Source of the DNA: a bacterium
Lineage (GTDB): Bacteria; UBA8248
Direction: 5' to 3'
Assembly (NCBI GenBank): GCA_022825065.1
Contig: JAJDYR010000005.1
Span: 1-64,000 of the forward strand
DNA length: 64,000 bases
Part shown: one piece after another, positions 51,888-62,455 of the stretch
How positions within the stretch are numbered: position 1 is the first letter of the stretch
Layout of the letters: each line of letters begins with the position of its first letter
Notes under the pieces: generated by a model
Told to the model about the DNA's origin: nothing
Seen by the model: only the letters and a program-made list of their open reading frames with translations
The model's database searches: none
Position numbers and translations under genes: made by a program

Positions 51888-52076
51888 AATCGATTGCGAG
51901 GCGTGTGTTGGTTCGATGAATCGCAGGACGCCCGGGTATACCTCCTTGTGCTTTGTTGTTTGACACTGCTTCGCCGCCTTTTTATATTTCAAAACAGGCT
52001 TATGGATAGGAGCCCGATGCGACGCGATGTCGCAAAACGCACCCGTCTTGCGGCGCACATCCTCTGGGGAAACGAT

Positions 52077-52613
52077 ATGGGGAAAATACTTCAATTTCCT
52101 CTCTCCCAAATTCCGGATAATGGCCTGGATGTCGCTCTGGATTTGGAAATGGATGATTTGGAGGAAGTCTGGTTCCGGGCTTCTGGATTAAAGCTTATCG
52201 GCAGGTTGGAAAAAACAGGCTCTGATGAGGTGAGTTTCCAGGGGCGGTTGAGCGGTCGGTTTTTGTTGGAATGCTCTCTTGGTCTGGCGGAATTTATTCA
52301 TCCATTCGATGAATCTTTGGCCATCTATTTTTCGCAAATTCCGCAAGATTCCGGTTCAGAAGGTGAAGTTGAACTGAATGAAGAAGACCTCGAGGTCGCG
52401 TATATCGAAAATGAAACGGTGGATCTAACGACGCCGGTACGCGACCAAATCGGGCTGGCGATTCCCGTTCAGCCCAGATGTCCTGATAAATGTCTGGGAG
52501 AAGCGCCTGAAACTTGCCGGAAACTCGATGAGGGAGAGTCCGTCGGCGTGGGCGCGGAATCGGATCCGCGGTGGGGGCCGCTCAGTGGTTGGAAACCAGG
52601 GGGCTCCGCTTGA
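52077..52613 (+). CDS. DUF177/YceD-family protein
   Basis: Upstream of rpmF; LSGRFLLECSLGLAEFIHPFDESLAIYF. Confidence 0.85.
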   Translation: MGKILQFPLSQIPDNGLDVALDLEMDDLEEVWFRASGLKLIGRLEKTGSDEVSFQGRLSGRFLLECSLGLAEFIHPFDESLAIYFSQIPQDSGSEGEVELNEEDLEVAYIENETVDLTTPVRDQIGLAIPVQPRCPDKCLGEAPETCRKLDEGESVGVGAESDPRWGPLSGWKPGGSA

Positions 52614-52756
52614 TTTTTGAATGGTTCGTGTGAGGTGAATCTCAATTTTGAAATATGTGGTAGTATGTGATGTTTCTGTTTTCGGGTATGACGCCGAGAG
52701 GACATCGGCGGGAATTGCTCGTGTTTAACGTATTATTGTGAAAGGAGTACGGTGCT

Positions 52757-52936
52757 GTGGGGCTTCCCAAACGTCGGCACTCGCAGACGCGAGGCCGTAA
52801 AAGAAGAACACACTACAAGGCGGCGAAACCATCAATTGCGGTTTGCACGAACTGTAATAATCCGGTGTTGCCCCATCGGGTGTGCAATATCTGCGGGTAT
52901 TACAAGGGCCAGAAAGTTCTGGAAGTGAAGGAATAA
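52757..52936 (+). CDS. rpmF: 50S ribosomal protein L32
   Basis: GTG start; GLPKRRHSQTRGRKRRTHYKAAKPSIAVCTNCNNPVLPHRVCNICGYYKGQKVLEVKE; missing from ORF track. Confidence 0.96.
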   Translation: MGLPKRRHSQTRGRKRRTHYKAAKPSIAVCTNCNNPVLPHRVCNICGYYKGQKVLEVKE

Positions 52937-52956
52937 TATTCCCACTGGAAGAGACA

Positions 52957-54069
52957 ATGAAAATTGCGATAGATGCCATGGGGGGAGACAACGCGCCTTC
53001 GGCAATCATAGAAGGAGCGGTGGACGCTCACCGGGAAGAGGGTATTGAAACCATCCTGGTGGGCGTGCCGGAGCGAATCGAGGCGGAACTTGTCCGTCTT
53101 GGAGCTTCCAAGGATGTTTTTGAGATTCGCTCGGCGAGTCAAGTCATCGATATGGGTGAATCACCCACGAAGTCGGTGAAGACCAAGCCGGACTCATCCA
53201 TGCGCGTCGCGCTTCAGTTGGTCAAGGACGGAGAAGCGCAGGGGGTATTCAGCGCGGGCGACACCGGAGGCGCCTTCGCCACGGGCCTGTCCGTCTTGCA
53301 GCGTATGCCGGGCGTTCAGCGGCCCGCCATTGCCGCTCTGGTCCCCACCCTTAAAGGATTTTCCGTTATGCTGGACGTGGGGGCGAATCTAAGTCCGCGG
53401 GCCCAGCACTTGTTTCAATTCGGCATTATGGGTTCCGTGTATACCCAGGAAGTGTTCAAGAAATCCGCGCCCACGGTGGGGTTATTGAACGTGGGTGGAG
53501 AAGATTCCAAAGGAACCGAGGTGTTGAAGGCGGTCCATGAGATTTTTGTGAAAAGCGATTTGAATTTTGTGGGCAACGTAGAAGGGAGCACTATTTTTCA
53601 AGGCGGCACCGACGTGGTCGTGTGCGATGGGTTCGTGGGCAACGTGGCTTTGAAGGTAAGCGAGAGTCTCAGTGAAATGCTGACGACGCTGCTCAGAGAG
53701 GAAATCGTCGGTTCGATGCGCAGCAAAATCGGGTATATGTTTTTGCAAAATGGGCTGAAATCCATGCGCCAAAGAACCGATTATTCCGAATATGGAGCGG
53801 CGCCATTGCTGGGCTTGGGTGGAATTTGTACGATTGGACATGGCCGGAGCAACTCGAAGGCCGTGAAAAATGCCATCCGTACGACGGCGAATATCGTCAA
53901 GGTCGATCTGAATGCCAAGATAGAAAAAGAGATTGACAAGCATATCTCCATACAGCGCAGTGGAGACGTGGGGTGGCGCTTGTGGAACCAAATACGAACG
54001 GGCATTTTTTACGAGAAGGTAACGGGGGACGAAAAGAAGGGTGACGATGAAGAAAAGCAGTCCTCTTGA
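52957..54069 (+). CDS. plsX: Phosphate acyltransferase PlsX
   Basis: MKIAIDAMGGDNAPSAIIEGAVDA. Confidence 0.96.
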   Translation: MKIAIDAMGGDNAPSAIIEGAVDAHREEGIETILVGVPERIEAELVRLGASKDVFEIRSASQVIDMGESPTKSVKTKPDSSMRVALQLVKDGEAQGVFSAGDTGGAFATGLSVLQRMPGVQRPAIAALVPTLKGFSVMLDVGANLSPRAQHLFQFGIMGSVYTQEVFKKSAPTVGLLNVGGEDSKGTEVLKAVHEIFVKSDLNFVGNVEGSTIFQGGTDVVVCDGFVGNVALKVSESLSEMLTTLLREEIVGSMRSKIGYMFLQNGLKSMRQRTDYSEYGAAPLLGLGGICTIGHGRSNSKAVKNAIRTTANIVKVDLNAKIEKEIDKHISIQRSGDVGWRLWNQIRTGIFYEKVTGDEKKGDDEEKQSS

Positions 54070-54136
54070 TATCTGACCCGGTTTTCGACTACGATCATAC
54101 CCTAGCAGTTATCTCGCCCGTATAGGGAATCATATT

Positions 54137-55126
54137 GTGACCCACTCCGTCATATTGGGGACAGGTTCTTATCTCCCTGAAAGAGTTCTCTCGAACGCTG
54201 ATCTGGAAAAAATGGTCGACACCAGCGACCAGTGGATTCGCGATAGAACGGGAATCAGCGAGCGGCGTGTGGCGAGGCCCGATGAAGCGACTTCCCACTT
54301 ATCGATTCATGCAGCCAATCAGGCGCTGGAAGCCGCGGGCATGGGCGCCGAGGAAATTGACCTCATCATCGTAACCACCCTCACACCGGACACGATGTGC
54401 CCGGCCGCTGCCTGTTGGCTGCAGTCCCATATCGGAGCTCACAAGGCCGCGGCGTTTGACATGAATGCTGCGTGCACGGGCTTCGTCTACGGTCTTCAGG
54501 CGGCGGACGCCTATATCCGTTCGGGCATGATGAAGAACGTGCTCCTGGTTTCCGCCGACGTAATGACGCGGATGACGAATTGGGAGGATAGGGGCACTTG
54601 TGTCTTGTGGGGTGATGGCGCGGGCGCAGTCGTTGTGGGAGCGTCGGAGAACGGGAGAAGAGGCGTCCTGGATTCCAGGGTCTACAGCGACGGCAAAGGC
54701 GGGGAGATGATTCTGGTCCCGGGAGGCGGTTCGCGGTTTGCGCCGATGACGCCGAACGATGTGCACAACAAGGAGCACTTGCTGCAGATGAAAGGGAAAG
54801 AGACGTTCAAGACGGCTGTGCGTTATTTCCTGGAAGTCTGTAATGAAATGCTGGAGCGAAGCGGTCTCACATTGGACGATGTGGATATTTTTATTCCGCA
54901 TCAGGCGAATCTGCGGATTATCGAGGCCGTGGCGAAACGGCTTGAATTCTCAATGGACAAGGTGATCGTCACGATTAACAAATATGGCAATATGTCCGCG
55001 GCCACCATCCCGGTTGCGCTGGATGAATCGGTGAGGGAGGGGAAAATCAGAAGCGGAGATAATGTCCTCATGGCTGCTTTCGGTGGAGGCCTCACCTGGG
55101 GTGCGTCTTTAGTCGAATGGAAGTGA
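54137..55126 (+). CDS. fabH: 3-oxoacyl-ACP synthase III
   Basis: ILGTGSYLPERVLSNADLEKMVDTSDQWIRDRTGI; DMNAACTGFVYGL. Confidence 0.96.
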   Translation: MTHSVILGTGSYLPERVLSNADLEKMVDTSDQWIRDRTGISERRVARPDEATSHLSIHAANQALEAAGMGAEEIDLIIVTTLTPDTMCPAAACWLQSHIGAHKAAAFDMNAACTGFVYGLQAADAYIRSGMMKNVLLVSADVMTRMTNWEDRGTCVLWGDGAGAVVVGASENGRRGVLDSRVYSDGKGGEMILVPGGGSRFAPMTPNDVHNKEHLLQMKGKETFKTAVRYFLEVCNEMLERSGLTLDDVDIFIPHQANLRIIEAVAKRLEFSMDKVIVTINKYGNMSAATIPVALDESVREGKIRSGDNVLMAAFGGGLTWGASLVEWK

Positions 55127-55231
55127 TGAGATGAACGCCTGGAAAGATTTCGCTCCACCCCCCGCCCTGTTTCATCAGCGAGCATAATTGATTCAAGCTT
55201 CGTCGTTCATGCCATAGGTAAGGGTTACTAG

Positions 55232-56170
55232 ATGGCTGTGAAAATTGCGTTTTTGTTTCCAGGGCAAGGTTCGCAATATGTTGGCATGGGCAAGCAATTC
55301 TATGATGAATATCCTGTTGCGCGAGAAGCCTATGAGCAGGCGAGTGATATTTTGGGATGGGACCTCGCGAGGCTGAGCTTCGAGGGTCCCAAATCGGAGT
55401 TGACGCTTACTTGCCACACCCAACCCGCAATTCTGGTTCATAGCCATATCGCTTGCACTTTATTGCGTGAGTGCGGCCATAGTCCTTCTCTCGCCTTAGG
55501 GCACAGTTTGGGGGAATACTCCGCCCTTCTGGCGGCCGGGGCCATCGATTTTCAGACGGGTGTTGAGTTGGTGAAGAAAAGAGGCCGCTTCATGCACGAG
55601 GCTGTCCCCGAGCGGGGCGGCGCCATGGCGGCTTTGCTCGGGATAGAGAGAGAAGCGGCCGAAGCCATATGTGGGGAAGTGGGAGGCGTGGTGGAGGTTG
55701 CAAATTATAATGCCCCCGGCCAATATGTCTTGTCGGGAGATAAGGATGCGGTAGAATCCGCCGCGCGGCTGGCAACAGACAAAGGAGCCAGGAAGGTTAT
55801 CATGCTTCCGGTTGGCGCGCCTTTCCATTGTTCTTTGCTGAGCGAAGCGGCCGAGCGGATGAGTGAAGTTCTTGACGAAGCGGATATTGCCGATCCTTCG
55901 ATTCCCGTATATGCGAATGTAACCGCTCAACCCGTTCTGGAAGGAAAACTGGTAAGAGAGTTGCTCAAACGGCAGATTCGCTCTCCCGTTCGTTGGGAAG
56001 ACTCTGTACGTGCGGCGGGCGAGGAGAAACCCGATGTGATGGTCGAGTTGGGCCCCGGGAAAGTGCTCTCAGGATTGAACAGGCGGATATTGAAGGGTAT
56101 ACCGGTGCATAATGTGGAAGATACGCGGAGCCTGGAGCAAACGGTTTCGGACTTGGGGGAGTTCAACTGA
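55232..56170 (+). CDS. fabD: Malonyl-CoA:ACP transacylase
   Basis: IAFLFPGQGSQYVGMG; LALGHSLGEYSAL. Confidence 0.96.
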   Translation: MAVKIAFLFPGQGSQYVGMGKQFYDEYPVAREAYEQASDILGWDLARLSFEGPKSELTLTCHTQPAILVHSHIACTLLRECGHSPSLALGHSLGEYSALLAAGAIDFQTGVELVKKRGRFMHEAVPERGGAMAALLGIEREAAEAICGEVGGVVEVANYNAPGQYVLSGDKDAVESAARLATDKGARKVIMLPVGAPFHCSLLSEAAERMSEVLDEADIADPSIPVYANVTAQPVLEGKLVRELLKRQIRSPVRWEDSVRAAGEEKPDVMVELGPGKVLSGLNRRILKGIPVHNVEDTRSLEQTVSDLGEFN

Positions 56171-56340
56171 ATTTCATCCCTGTGTATGATGGTTGCTGAA
56201 GTATAGTCGATAAAGAGCGAAAACAGGTTTTAGAATTCAGGTTGATCGCTCCGGTGAAGTGAAATGAGTATTGGATCTGAGTTCTTGCTGAAAGGATGAC
56301 TCAATACCGGTTTTAGAGAAAGATTTTCGGAGGAATCGGC

Positions 56341-56583
56341 GTGACAGATGATATCAAAGCACAAATAAGAGAAATCATTGTTGAGCAGTTGAGTGTGGAG
56401 CCTGAAAAGGTGGTGCCGGAAGCTTCGTTTACCGATGATCTGGGAGCGGACTCGCTGGATACCGTAGAGCTGGTCATGGCTTTTGAGGAGAAATTCGGTA
56501 TCGAAATCCCGGATGAAGAAGCGGAGAAAATCTCCACGGTTCAAGATGCGTACGACTACATCTCGAAGGTGCCTGGAGACTAG
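56341..56583 (+). CDS. acpP: Acyl carrier protein
   Basis: [32 protein letters not shown]. Confidence 0.97.
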   Translation: MTDDIKAQIREIIVEQLSVEPEKVVPEASFTDDLGADSLDTVELVMAFEEKFGIEIPDEEAEKISTVQDAYDYISKVPGD

Positions 56584-56618
56584 AGAAATCTCGTTGGTCT
56601 GCAAATCGAAGAGGAAGC

Positions 56619-57896
56619 ATGAATAATCAAGATTTATTGAGTTCGGATGTCCGGGTTGTCGTCACGGGACTCGGCCTGCTAACGCCGCTGGGCTTGTCGG
56701 TAGAAGAAAACTGGGAAGCCTTGATGCAGGGCCGCTCCGGCATCGGTAAAGTTACCCGGTTTTGTCCGGATCGCCTGACGTCTCGCATCTGCGGCGAAGT
56801 AAAAGGTTTTGAACCTGAGAATTATGTTTCCCGCAAAGAACTCAAGAAAATGGATACTTTCATCCAGTACGTTCTTGCGGCCTCTCAAATGGCCTTCGAT
56901 GATGCCGACCTGGAAGCTCCCGACGCGGAAATGGCACCGCGGTACGGCACCATCATCGGCGTGGGTTTGGGCGGTTTACCCGCCATAGAAGCCAACAAGG
57001 AATTATTGCTAACCAGAGAGCCGACGCGCATCAGTCCCTTCTTCATCCCCATGTTGTTGGGAAACCTGGCTGCCGGGCAGGTTTCGATGCGCTGGGGACT
57101 AAAGGGGCCGAACATTTGCACCACCACTGCGTGTGCGTCCGGGAATCACGCTATCGGAGACGCGATGAAGTGTATTCAGCGCGGCCTGGTGGATGTCATG
57201 GTGGCCGGTGGCAGTGAGTCTTGTATCACGGAGTTGGCCATGGCGGGATTTTGCGCGATGCGAGCGCTCAGCACTCGTAACGATGACCCCGAGAGCGCGA
57301 GTCGTCCCTTTGATACGGACAGGGACGGATTCGTGATGGCGGAGGGGGCAGGCGTCATGATCCTGGAGCGTTATGAACACGCTGTAGCGCGCGGTGCGAA
57401 TATTTACGCCGAACTCGGTGGCTACGGACTCACTTCCGACGCCCACCACATCACCTCCCCGGACCCGGGTGGTGACGGGGCGGCCCGCTGCATGGACATG
57501 GCGCTCAATGACGCAAGACTAGAGCCTGAGGATGTGGATTACATCAACGCGCATGGCACATCCACTGGTGCGGGAGATAGACTCGAAACGACAGCCATCA
57601 AAAGAACTTTTGGCGATCATGCCTACAATCTGAGTGTAAGTTCCACAAAATCTATGACCGGGCATCTTCTGGGTGCGGCGGGAGGCGTGGAATCGGTTTT
57701 CACTATCTTGGCGCTTAAGAATCAGTGCATTCCACCTACGATCAATTTAGATACGCCGGATTCGGAATGCGACCTCGACTATGTGCCCAATTCTGCCCGG
57801 AAAGCGGACATCGACTGTGCCATCACAAACTCGTTCGGGTTCGGGGGAACCAACGCTTCGCTGTTATTCAAGAGAGCGGAAAACAACGCAGCTTAA
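56619..57896 (+). CDS. fabF: 3-oxoacyl-ACP synthase II
   Basis: VVVTGLGLLTPLGLSVEENWEALMQGRSGIG; TTACASGNHAIGDA. Confidence 0.95.
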   Translation: MNNQDLLSSDVRVVVTGLGLLTPLGLSVEENWEALMQGRSGIGKVTRFCPDRLTSRICGEVKGFEPENYVSRKELKKMDTFIQYVLAASQMAFDDADLEAPDAEMAPRYGTIIGVGLGGLPAIEANKELLLTREPTRISPFFIPMLLGNLAAGQVSMRWGLKGPNICTTTACASGNHAIGDAMKCIQRGLVDVMVAGGSESCITELAMAGFCAMRALSTRNDDPESASRPFDTDRDGFVMAEGAGVMILERYEHAVARGANIYAELGGYGLTSDAHHITSPDPGGDGAARCMDMALNDARLEPEDVDYINAHGTSTGAGDRLETTAIKRTFGDHAYNLSVSSTKSMTGHLLGAAGGVESVFTILALKNQCIPPTINLDTPDSECDLDYVPNSARKADIDCAITNSFGFGGTNASLLFKRAENNAA

Positions 57897-57954
57897 AAAA
57901 AGAGGTTCTGCCAACGACAGAAACGGGAAACTCTCCGGTTTCGGCGCCAGGGGT

Positions 57955-58638
57955 GTGACCCTGGGTGAAATCGAAACCCAAGTCGGCTATTCGTTTTCGA
58001 ATAAGGAACTTCTCGTTCGAGCCCTCACGCACCGTTCTTTTTCTCAAGAAAGTTCAACCCCCACTTCAGACAATGAACGACTTGAATTTTTAGGTGATGC
58101 TGTTTTGCAACTCATCGTGACGGAAAAACTATGGAAAGATTTTCCGGCGGACGATGAGGGTGTGCTGACTCATATGCGTTCAGAACGGGTGAATGGCCGC
58201 ACTTTGGCGGGAGTTTTTAAGCGCCGTGGACTGGGAAACTTCATTCGTCTGGGCAAAGGGGAAGAAAAAACGGGCGGTCGGCAAAAACCTTCCATCCAGG
58301 CGGGAGCAGTTGAGGCGTTGGTCGGCGCCATATATCTTGATGCCGGTTACGCCCGTTGTACACAATGGGCGCAATCATGGTTCTGGGCTGCAGGTCTGAA
58401 TGAAGGAGAAGTCCTGTCGCAGGATTTCAAAAGCCAGCTTCAGCGGTTGGCTCAAAAAAATGGCAACAAACCACCTGGTTATCGTCTGGTTCGGGAGAGT
58501 GGTCCTGAGCACGAAAAAAAATTCGAGGTTGAAGTTCGCCTCGGCCGTAAGGTTATGGGACGTGGGCAAGGCACGACCAAAAAAGCGGCTGAGCAGGTAG
58601 CGGCGAAAGAAGCCGTTTATAAGATCGGAGAAGCCTAG
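57955..58638 (+). CDS. rnc: Ribonuclease III
   Basis: LVRALTHRSFSQE...NERLEFLGDAVLQLIVTEKLW; dsRBD C-term; start codon uncertain (GTG 57955 assumed). Confidence 0.93.
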   Translation: MTLGEIETQVGYSFSNKELLVRALTHRSFSQESSTPTSDNERLEFLGDAVLQLIVTEKLWKDFPADDEGVLTHMRSERVNGRTLAGVFKRRGLGNFIRLGKGEEKTGGRQKPSIQAGAVEALVGAIYLDAGYARCTQWAQSWFWAAGLNEGEVLSQDFKSQLQRLAQKNGNKPPGYRLVRESGPEHEKKFEVEVRLGRKVMGRGQGTTKKAAEQVAAKEAVYKIGEA

Positions 58639-58776
58639 CGACAACGAGCTCTTGGAATGTAATATTTTGCTTTACGGATGCCGGGGAATTCTGGTAAGTT
58701 ATTGATTCCTACCGCCCTGGTAGTGTCTTATACCGCCCCCTGAAAATGAAGTTCATCCGCCCGCCGAGGTGTTGAA

Positions 58777-61700
58777 TTGCGATTCCAACGCTTGGAGATG
58801 CAGGGGTTCAAGTCCTTCGTTGAAAAAACCGTGATTGAAATAGGCGAGGGTCTTACGGCTGTGGTCGGACCCAACGGATGCGGCAAGAGCAATGTGTGCG
58901 ATGCCGTTCGTTGGGTTCTGGGCGAACAGGCTCCCAAAAATATGCGCTCGAAGAAGATGGAGGATGTTATCTTCAACGGCAGCGCCGAGCGCAAGCAACT
59001 CGGGATGTCCGAGGTCTCGCTCACCATTACTGATCTCAAAGGCGTGGTGACCTCTCCCGCATTCAAGGATTTTGACGAGGTAGTGGTTACCCGCCGGTTG
59101 TACCGCTCCGGGGAGAGTGAATATCTCATCAATCGCAATCCTTGCCGCCTCAAAGACATCGTCGACTTGTTTCTGGATACCGGCGTTTCCCTCGATACTT
59201 TCTCCATCGTGGAACAGGGCAAGATAGAGACTCTCGTGAACGCGAGGCCACTGGACAGGCGGGTTCTGATTGAAGAAGCCGCCGGTATTATGAAGTATAA
59301 GAGCAGGCGGAACGAGGCGTTGAGAAAGCTGGAACTGGCGCAGGCGAATCTGCTTCGTGTGGCTGACATCATGCGCGAGAAGGAATCCCGTCTCCGCTCT
59401 TTGCGCCGCCAGGCGAGGAAAGCAACTTTTCACAAGGAATACCGAACCGAAATTGCCGATCTTTCCCAAAGAATCATGACGCTCGACTACCTCAAGCTTG
59501 TCGATGAACTTGTTCCCGCGGAAAAGGCGTATAACCGCATCAAAGAAACGGAACAAGCGGTATCCGCGAAATTATCTTCTCTAGATGCCGAAAGGGAAAA
59601 CGGGCGTATTTTGATCACCGAGCGTTCGGAAGCATTAGCGGAATCCCGCCGCCGTGCAGTTGAAGTGGAAGGTTGCCTTCAGGGGCTGGAGAATCGGGTT
59701 GAGATGCTGGGCAGCCGTCTAAAGGAACTCGATACGGAAGATGAACGTCGCATGGAGGAGATCCAGGCTCTCGATGTTGAAACCACGACCTTGGAGAATG
59801 AGAGAATCGGGCTTGCTTCAACACTTGAGATGCTTACGGGGCAATCGAGTCTTGCGCGCCAGGAATATGACGTCGGCCTGGCTGAGTTAGCCGCCTATCG
59901 TGAGAACTTAAGAGAACACGAACGGGTTCTTGATGAGACCCGGAGCGCGCAAGAGGAAGAAAAAGAGCGTTTGAGCGCGACTCGTCAGCAAATCGCTTCC
60001 ATCGAATCGCGACGTGAGGGACTGACCGAGTCCACTGCAAAGACTGGTGAAGAGCTTGAGGAGCTCAAGCGTCAGATCGAATTGACACAAACCGACGCAG
60101 ATGATGCGAAAAGCCGGCTGGAATCGCTGACAGCATCTGAAATCCGCGCAAAACAAGAACTTGAACAGGCGAGGTCTGAGTGCGCGAGAACGTCCGAGTC
60201 TTTGAGCCGTCACGAAGAACTCGTGGCTGGAACGAGAGAGTCCTTGATGGAAGCGAAATCCGCTCTCTCGGCCCTGGAAGGTGTTTTGGGCTCCGACGAG
60301 AGCGGAATAGCGGATATGGAAGCGTTCCGATCTTGTGGCGCTCAAGTTCTGGCGTCTTTTTCCGATCTAATTCGCGTCGATCCGAAATTTGAAAAAGCCA
60401 TTGAAACGGTCCTCGGCGATCAATTGATGGGCGTGGTTGTGGAGAGTCCGGGTGATGCGGTGGATGCGCTCCGCGCGCTGATGGGTTCGGAAATCGGGCG
60501 AGGTGTGGCTCTGCCCAAGGAAGTAGATGCTCAACCGGATGCCATCGTCCCGCTGGGGGAAGGTGTTCTCGGTGCGGCGGCGGATTTTGTTCGCTGCAAA
60601 GTGGATTATCGCCCTCTCATTCAATCGCTGCTCTGTAATGTTGTTGTGGTTGAGGACATCGATGCCGCGCAGGCGGCATGGTGCAATGGATCCCAAGGCA
60701 TCGTCTGTGTGACTTTGAAGGGTGAAATTATTCATGCAAATGGTGCGGCCGAAGGCGGTTTGGGTCGAAATGAAGGTTTTTTGGAGCGTTCAAGAAGATG
60801 TGAGGAGGTGCGCCTGAAAGCGGAGCAGCTGGAGGCGCAAGCTCTTGAATTGGAACCGATATCTGAAAAATTGAGTGAGCAACTCACGAAAGCGGAACAA
60901 AGGAACCGCCTTGCAGTTGAGGCGAGTCAACGGGCGGCGGTAATGCGCGTGGAGGCCGAAGGAATCCTCCGTTCGACGGAAGATAAACACGAGGCATTGA
61001 AAAAACGGTTGGCCTCGCTTGAATCCACGCAAGAGGGGACGCGCACGGAGCAGATGCGCCTCGAAGAGACCCTCCGGGCGGCCAAGGATGAAAGTCTCCG
61101 CTCGGAAGAGGCGATTATGGAGATCACCTTGCGTGTCGAGGAGATCGAAAGAAAGGTCGGTGACGCCGGCGAGCGGTATTCAGAGATGGAGGTGCGTGTC
61201 ACGGACAAAAGAATCGCCTTGACGGAAATAAATGGACAGGTGGCTGTTGGTCGGGCCGAAGTTCAGCGGCTGGAGAATGCGATATCCCAGAATTCAGCCC
61301 GCAAAATTCGAAGTGAAGAAGATCAGCTCGGGTCGAGCGATAAGAGAAAACGCTTTCAGGAAAACCTCGGGCAATGCAGAGAGGAAATTCTCACTTTTCA
61401 GGATGAGAAAGCCAGGGTGGAAGCCGAACAGACCGAGCGTGAGCGCGTTTTGCGTGAAGTGCAATCACGTGATGAGCAACTGGGTGATTCGATTCGCGAG
61501 ATGAGAGAGAAGGCTTCACACCTGACCGGTGAGGTAAGTGAGGCGGCGGACCGGCGTACGAAGCTTCGTGTACAACGGGAATCCATGGTTGAATCCGCCA
61601 AAGTGGAGTGTCAAGTCAATCTTGAGGTAACTGCGGAGAGTCGGCGGGAAGAACTTCCCCAGTATCAGGAGATTGTGAATCGTCTGGAGATGTTGCAGAA

Positions 61701-62361
61701 AAGACTTGACCGCATGGGAGAGGTGAATCCCCTTGCCGCACAGGAATACGATGAAATCAATCAGGAATATGTGTTTTTACAAGAACAACAGCAGGATTTG
61801 GAAAATTCCATCGCCGATCTGCACACGACGATCGAGAGACTGAACAAGACAACGAGATCCCGTTTCCTGGCGGCGTTCGAGGAGGTGGGTAGTGCATTCG
61901 CGGACATTTTTGGACGTCTTTTCCAGGGCGGTGAGGCGCGTATGTACCTGCTCGACCCGAATGACCCCCTGGAGACGGGGGTTGATATAGAAGTGAGGCC
62001 GCCGGGCAAGCGTCCTTCGAACATCATGCTCCTCTCCGCAGGGGAGAAGGCGCTTACCGCTATTTCCTTGTTGTTCGCGGTATTCAGCGTCAGGCCGAGT
62101 CCGTTTTGCATTCTCGACGAGGTGGACGCCACCCTCGATGACGCCAATGTCGGACGTTTTCGGGAAGTGATTGCCGAACTTGAGGATCGGAGCCAGTTCA
62201 TCATTATCACGCATAATAAAAAGACCATGTCGTTCGCGAATCAGCTCTACGGCGTGACGCAAAGAGAAAAAGGAGTTTCGGAGATTGTCTCCGTAAAGCT
62301 GAATCGCGAGGAGACGAGAGTAAACGGGGTGGGAGAAGCGGTATTGGAATCGCAGGTGTAG
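58777..62361 (+). CDS. smc: Chromosome segregation protein SMC
   Basis: TTG start; MRFQRLEMQGFKSFVEKTVIEIGEGLTAVVGPNGCGKSNVCDAVRWVLGEQ; hinge; C-terminal LLSAGEKALTAISLLFAVF, FCILDEVDATLDDANVGRF. Confidence 0.97.
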   Translation: MRFQRLEMQGFKSFVEKTVIEIGEGLTAVVGPNGCGKSNVCDAVRWVLGEQAPKNMRSKKMEDVIFNGSAERKQLGMSEVSLTITDLKGVVTSPAFKDFDEVVVTRRLYRSGESEYLINRNPCRLKDIVDLFLDTGVSLDTFSIVEQGKIETLVNARPLDRRVLIEEAAGIMKYKSRRNEALRKLELAQANLLRVADIMREKESRLRSLRRQARKATFHKEYRTEIADLSQRIMTLDYLKLVDELVPAEKAYNRIKETEQAVSAKLSSLDAERENGRILITERSEALAESRRRAVEVEGCLQGLENRVEMLGSRLKELDTEDERRMEEIQALDVETTTLENERIGLASTLEMLTGQSSLARQEYDVGLAELAAYRENLREHERVLDETRSAQEEEKERLSATRQQIASIESRREGLTESTAKTGEELEELKRQIELTQTDADDAKSRLESLTASEIRAKQELEQARSECARTSESLSRHEELVAGTRESLMEAKSALSALEGVLGSDESGIADMEAFRSCGAQVLASFSDLIRVDPKFEKAIETVLGDQLMGVVVESPGDAVDALRALMGSEIGRGVALPKEVDAQPDAIVPLGEGVLGAAADFVRCKVDYRPLIQSLLCNVVVVEDIDAAQAAWCNGSQGIVCVTLKGEIIHANGAAEGGLGRNEGFLERSRRCEEVRLKAEQLEAQALELEPISEKLSEQLTKAEQRNRLAVEASQRAAVMRVEAEGILRSTEDKHEALKKRLASLESTQEGTRTEQMRLEETLRAAKDESLRSEEAIMEITLRVEEIERKVGDAGERYSEMEVRVTDKRIALTEINGQVAVGRAEVQRLENAISQNSARKIRSEEDQLGSSDKRKRFQENLGQCREEILTFQDEKARVEAEQTERERVLREVQSRDEQLGDSIREMREKASHLTGEVSEAADRRTKLRVQRESMVESAKVECQVNLEVTAESRREELPQYQEIVNRLEMLQKRLDRMGEVNPLAAQEYDEINQEYVFLQEQQQDLENSIADLHTTIERLNKTTRSRFLAAFEEVGSAFADIFGRLFQGGEARMYLLDPNDPLETGVDIEVRPPGKRPSNIMLLSAGEKALTAISLLFAVFSVRPSPFCILDEVDATLDDANVGRFREVIAELEDRSQFIIITHNKKTMSFANQLYGVTQREKGVSEIVSVKLNREETRVNGVGEAVLESQV

Positions 62362-62398
62362 CATCCCGAATTTTCTCGAGAGGCCATGTTGAAGATGA

Positions 62399-62430
62399 CC
62401 CCGGCGCACTGTCGCCGGGGTTGGTTTGTT
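62399..62430 (+). terminator. Weak hairpin between smc and ftsY
   Basis: CCCCGGCG-CACTGT-CGCCGGGG followed by TTGGTTTGTTT. Confidence 0.5.
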
Positions 62431-62455
62431 TGGCGCAGGTTTGGGAAATATCAAA

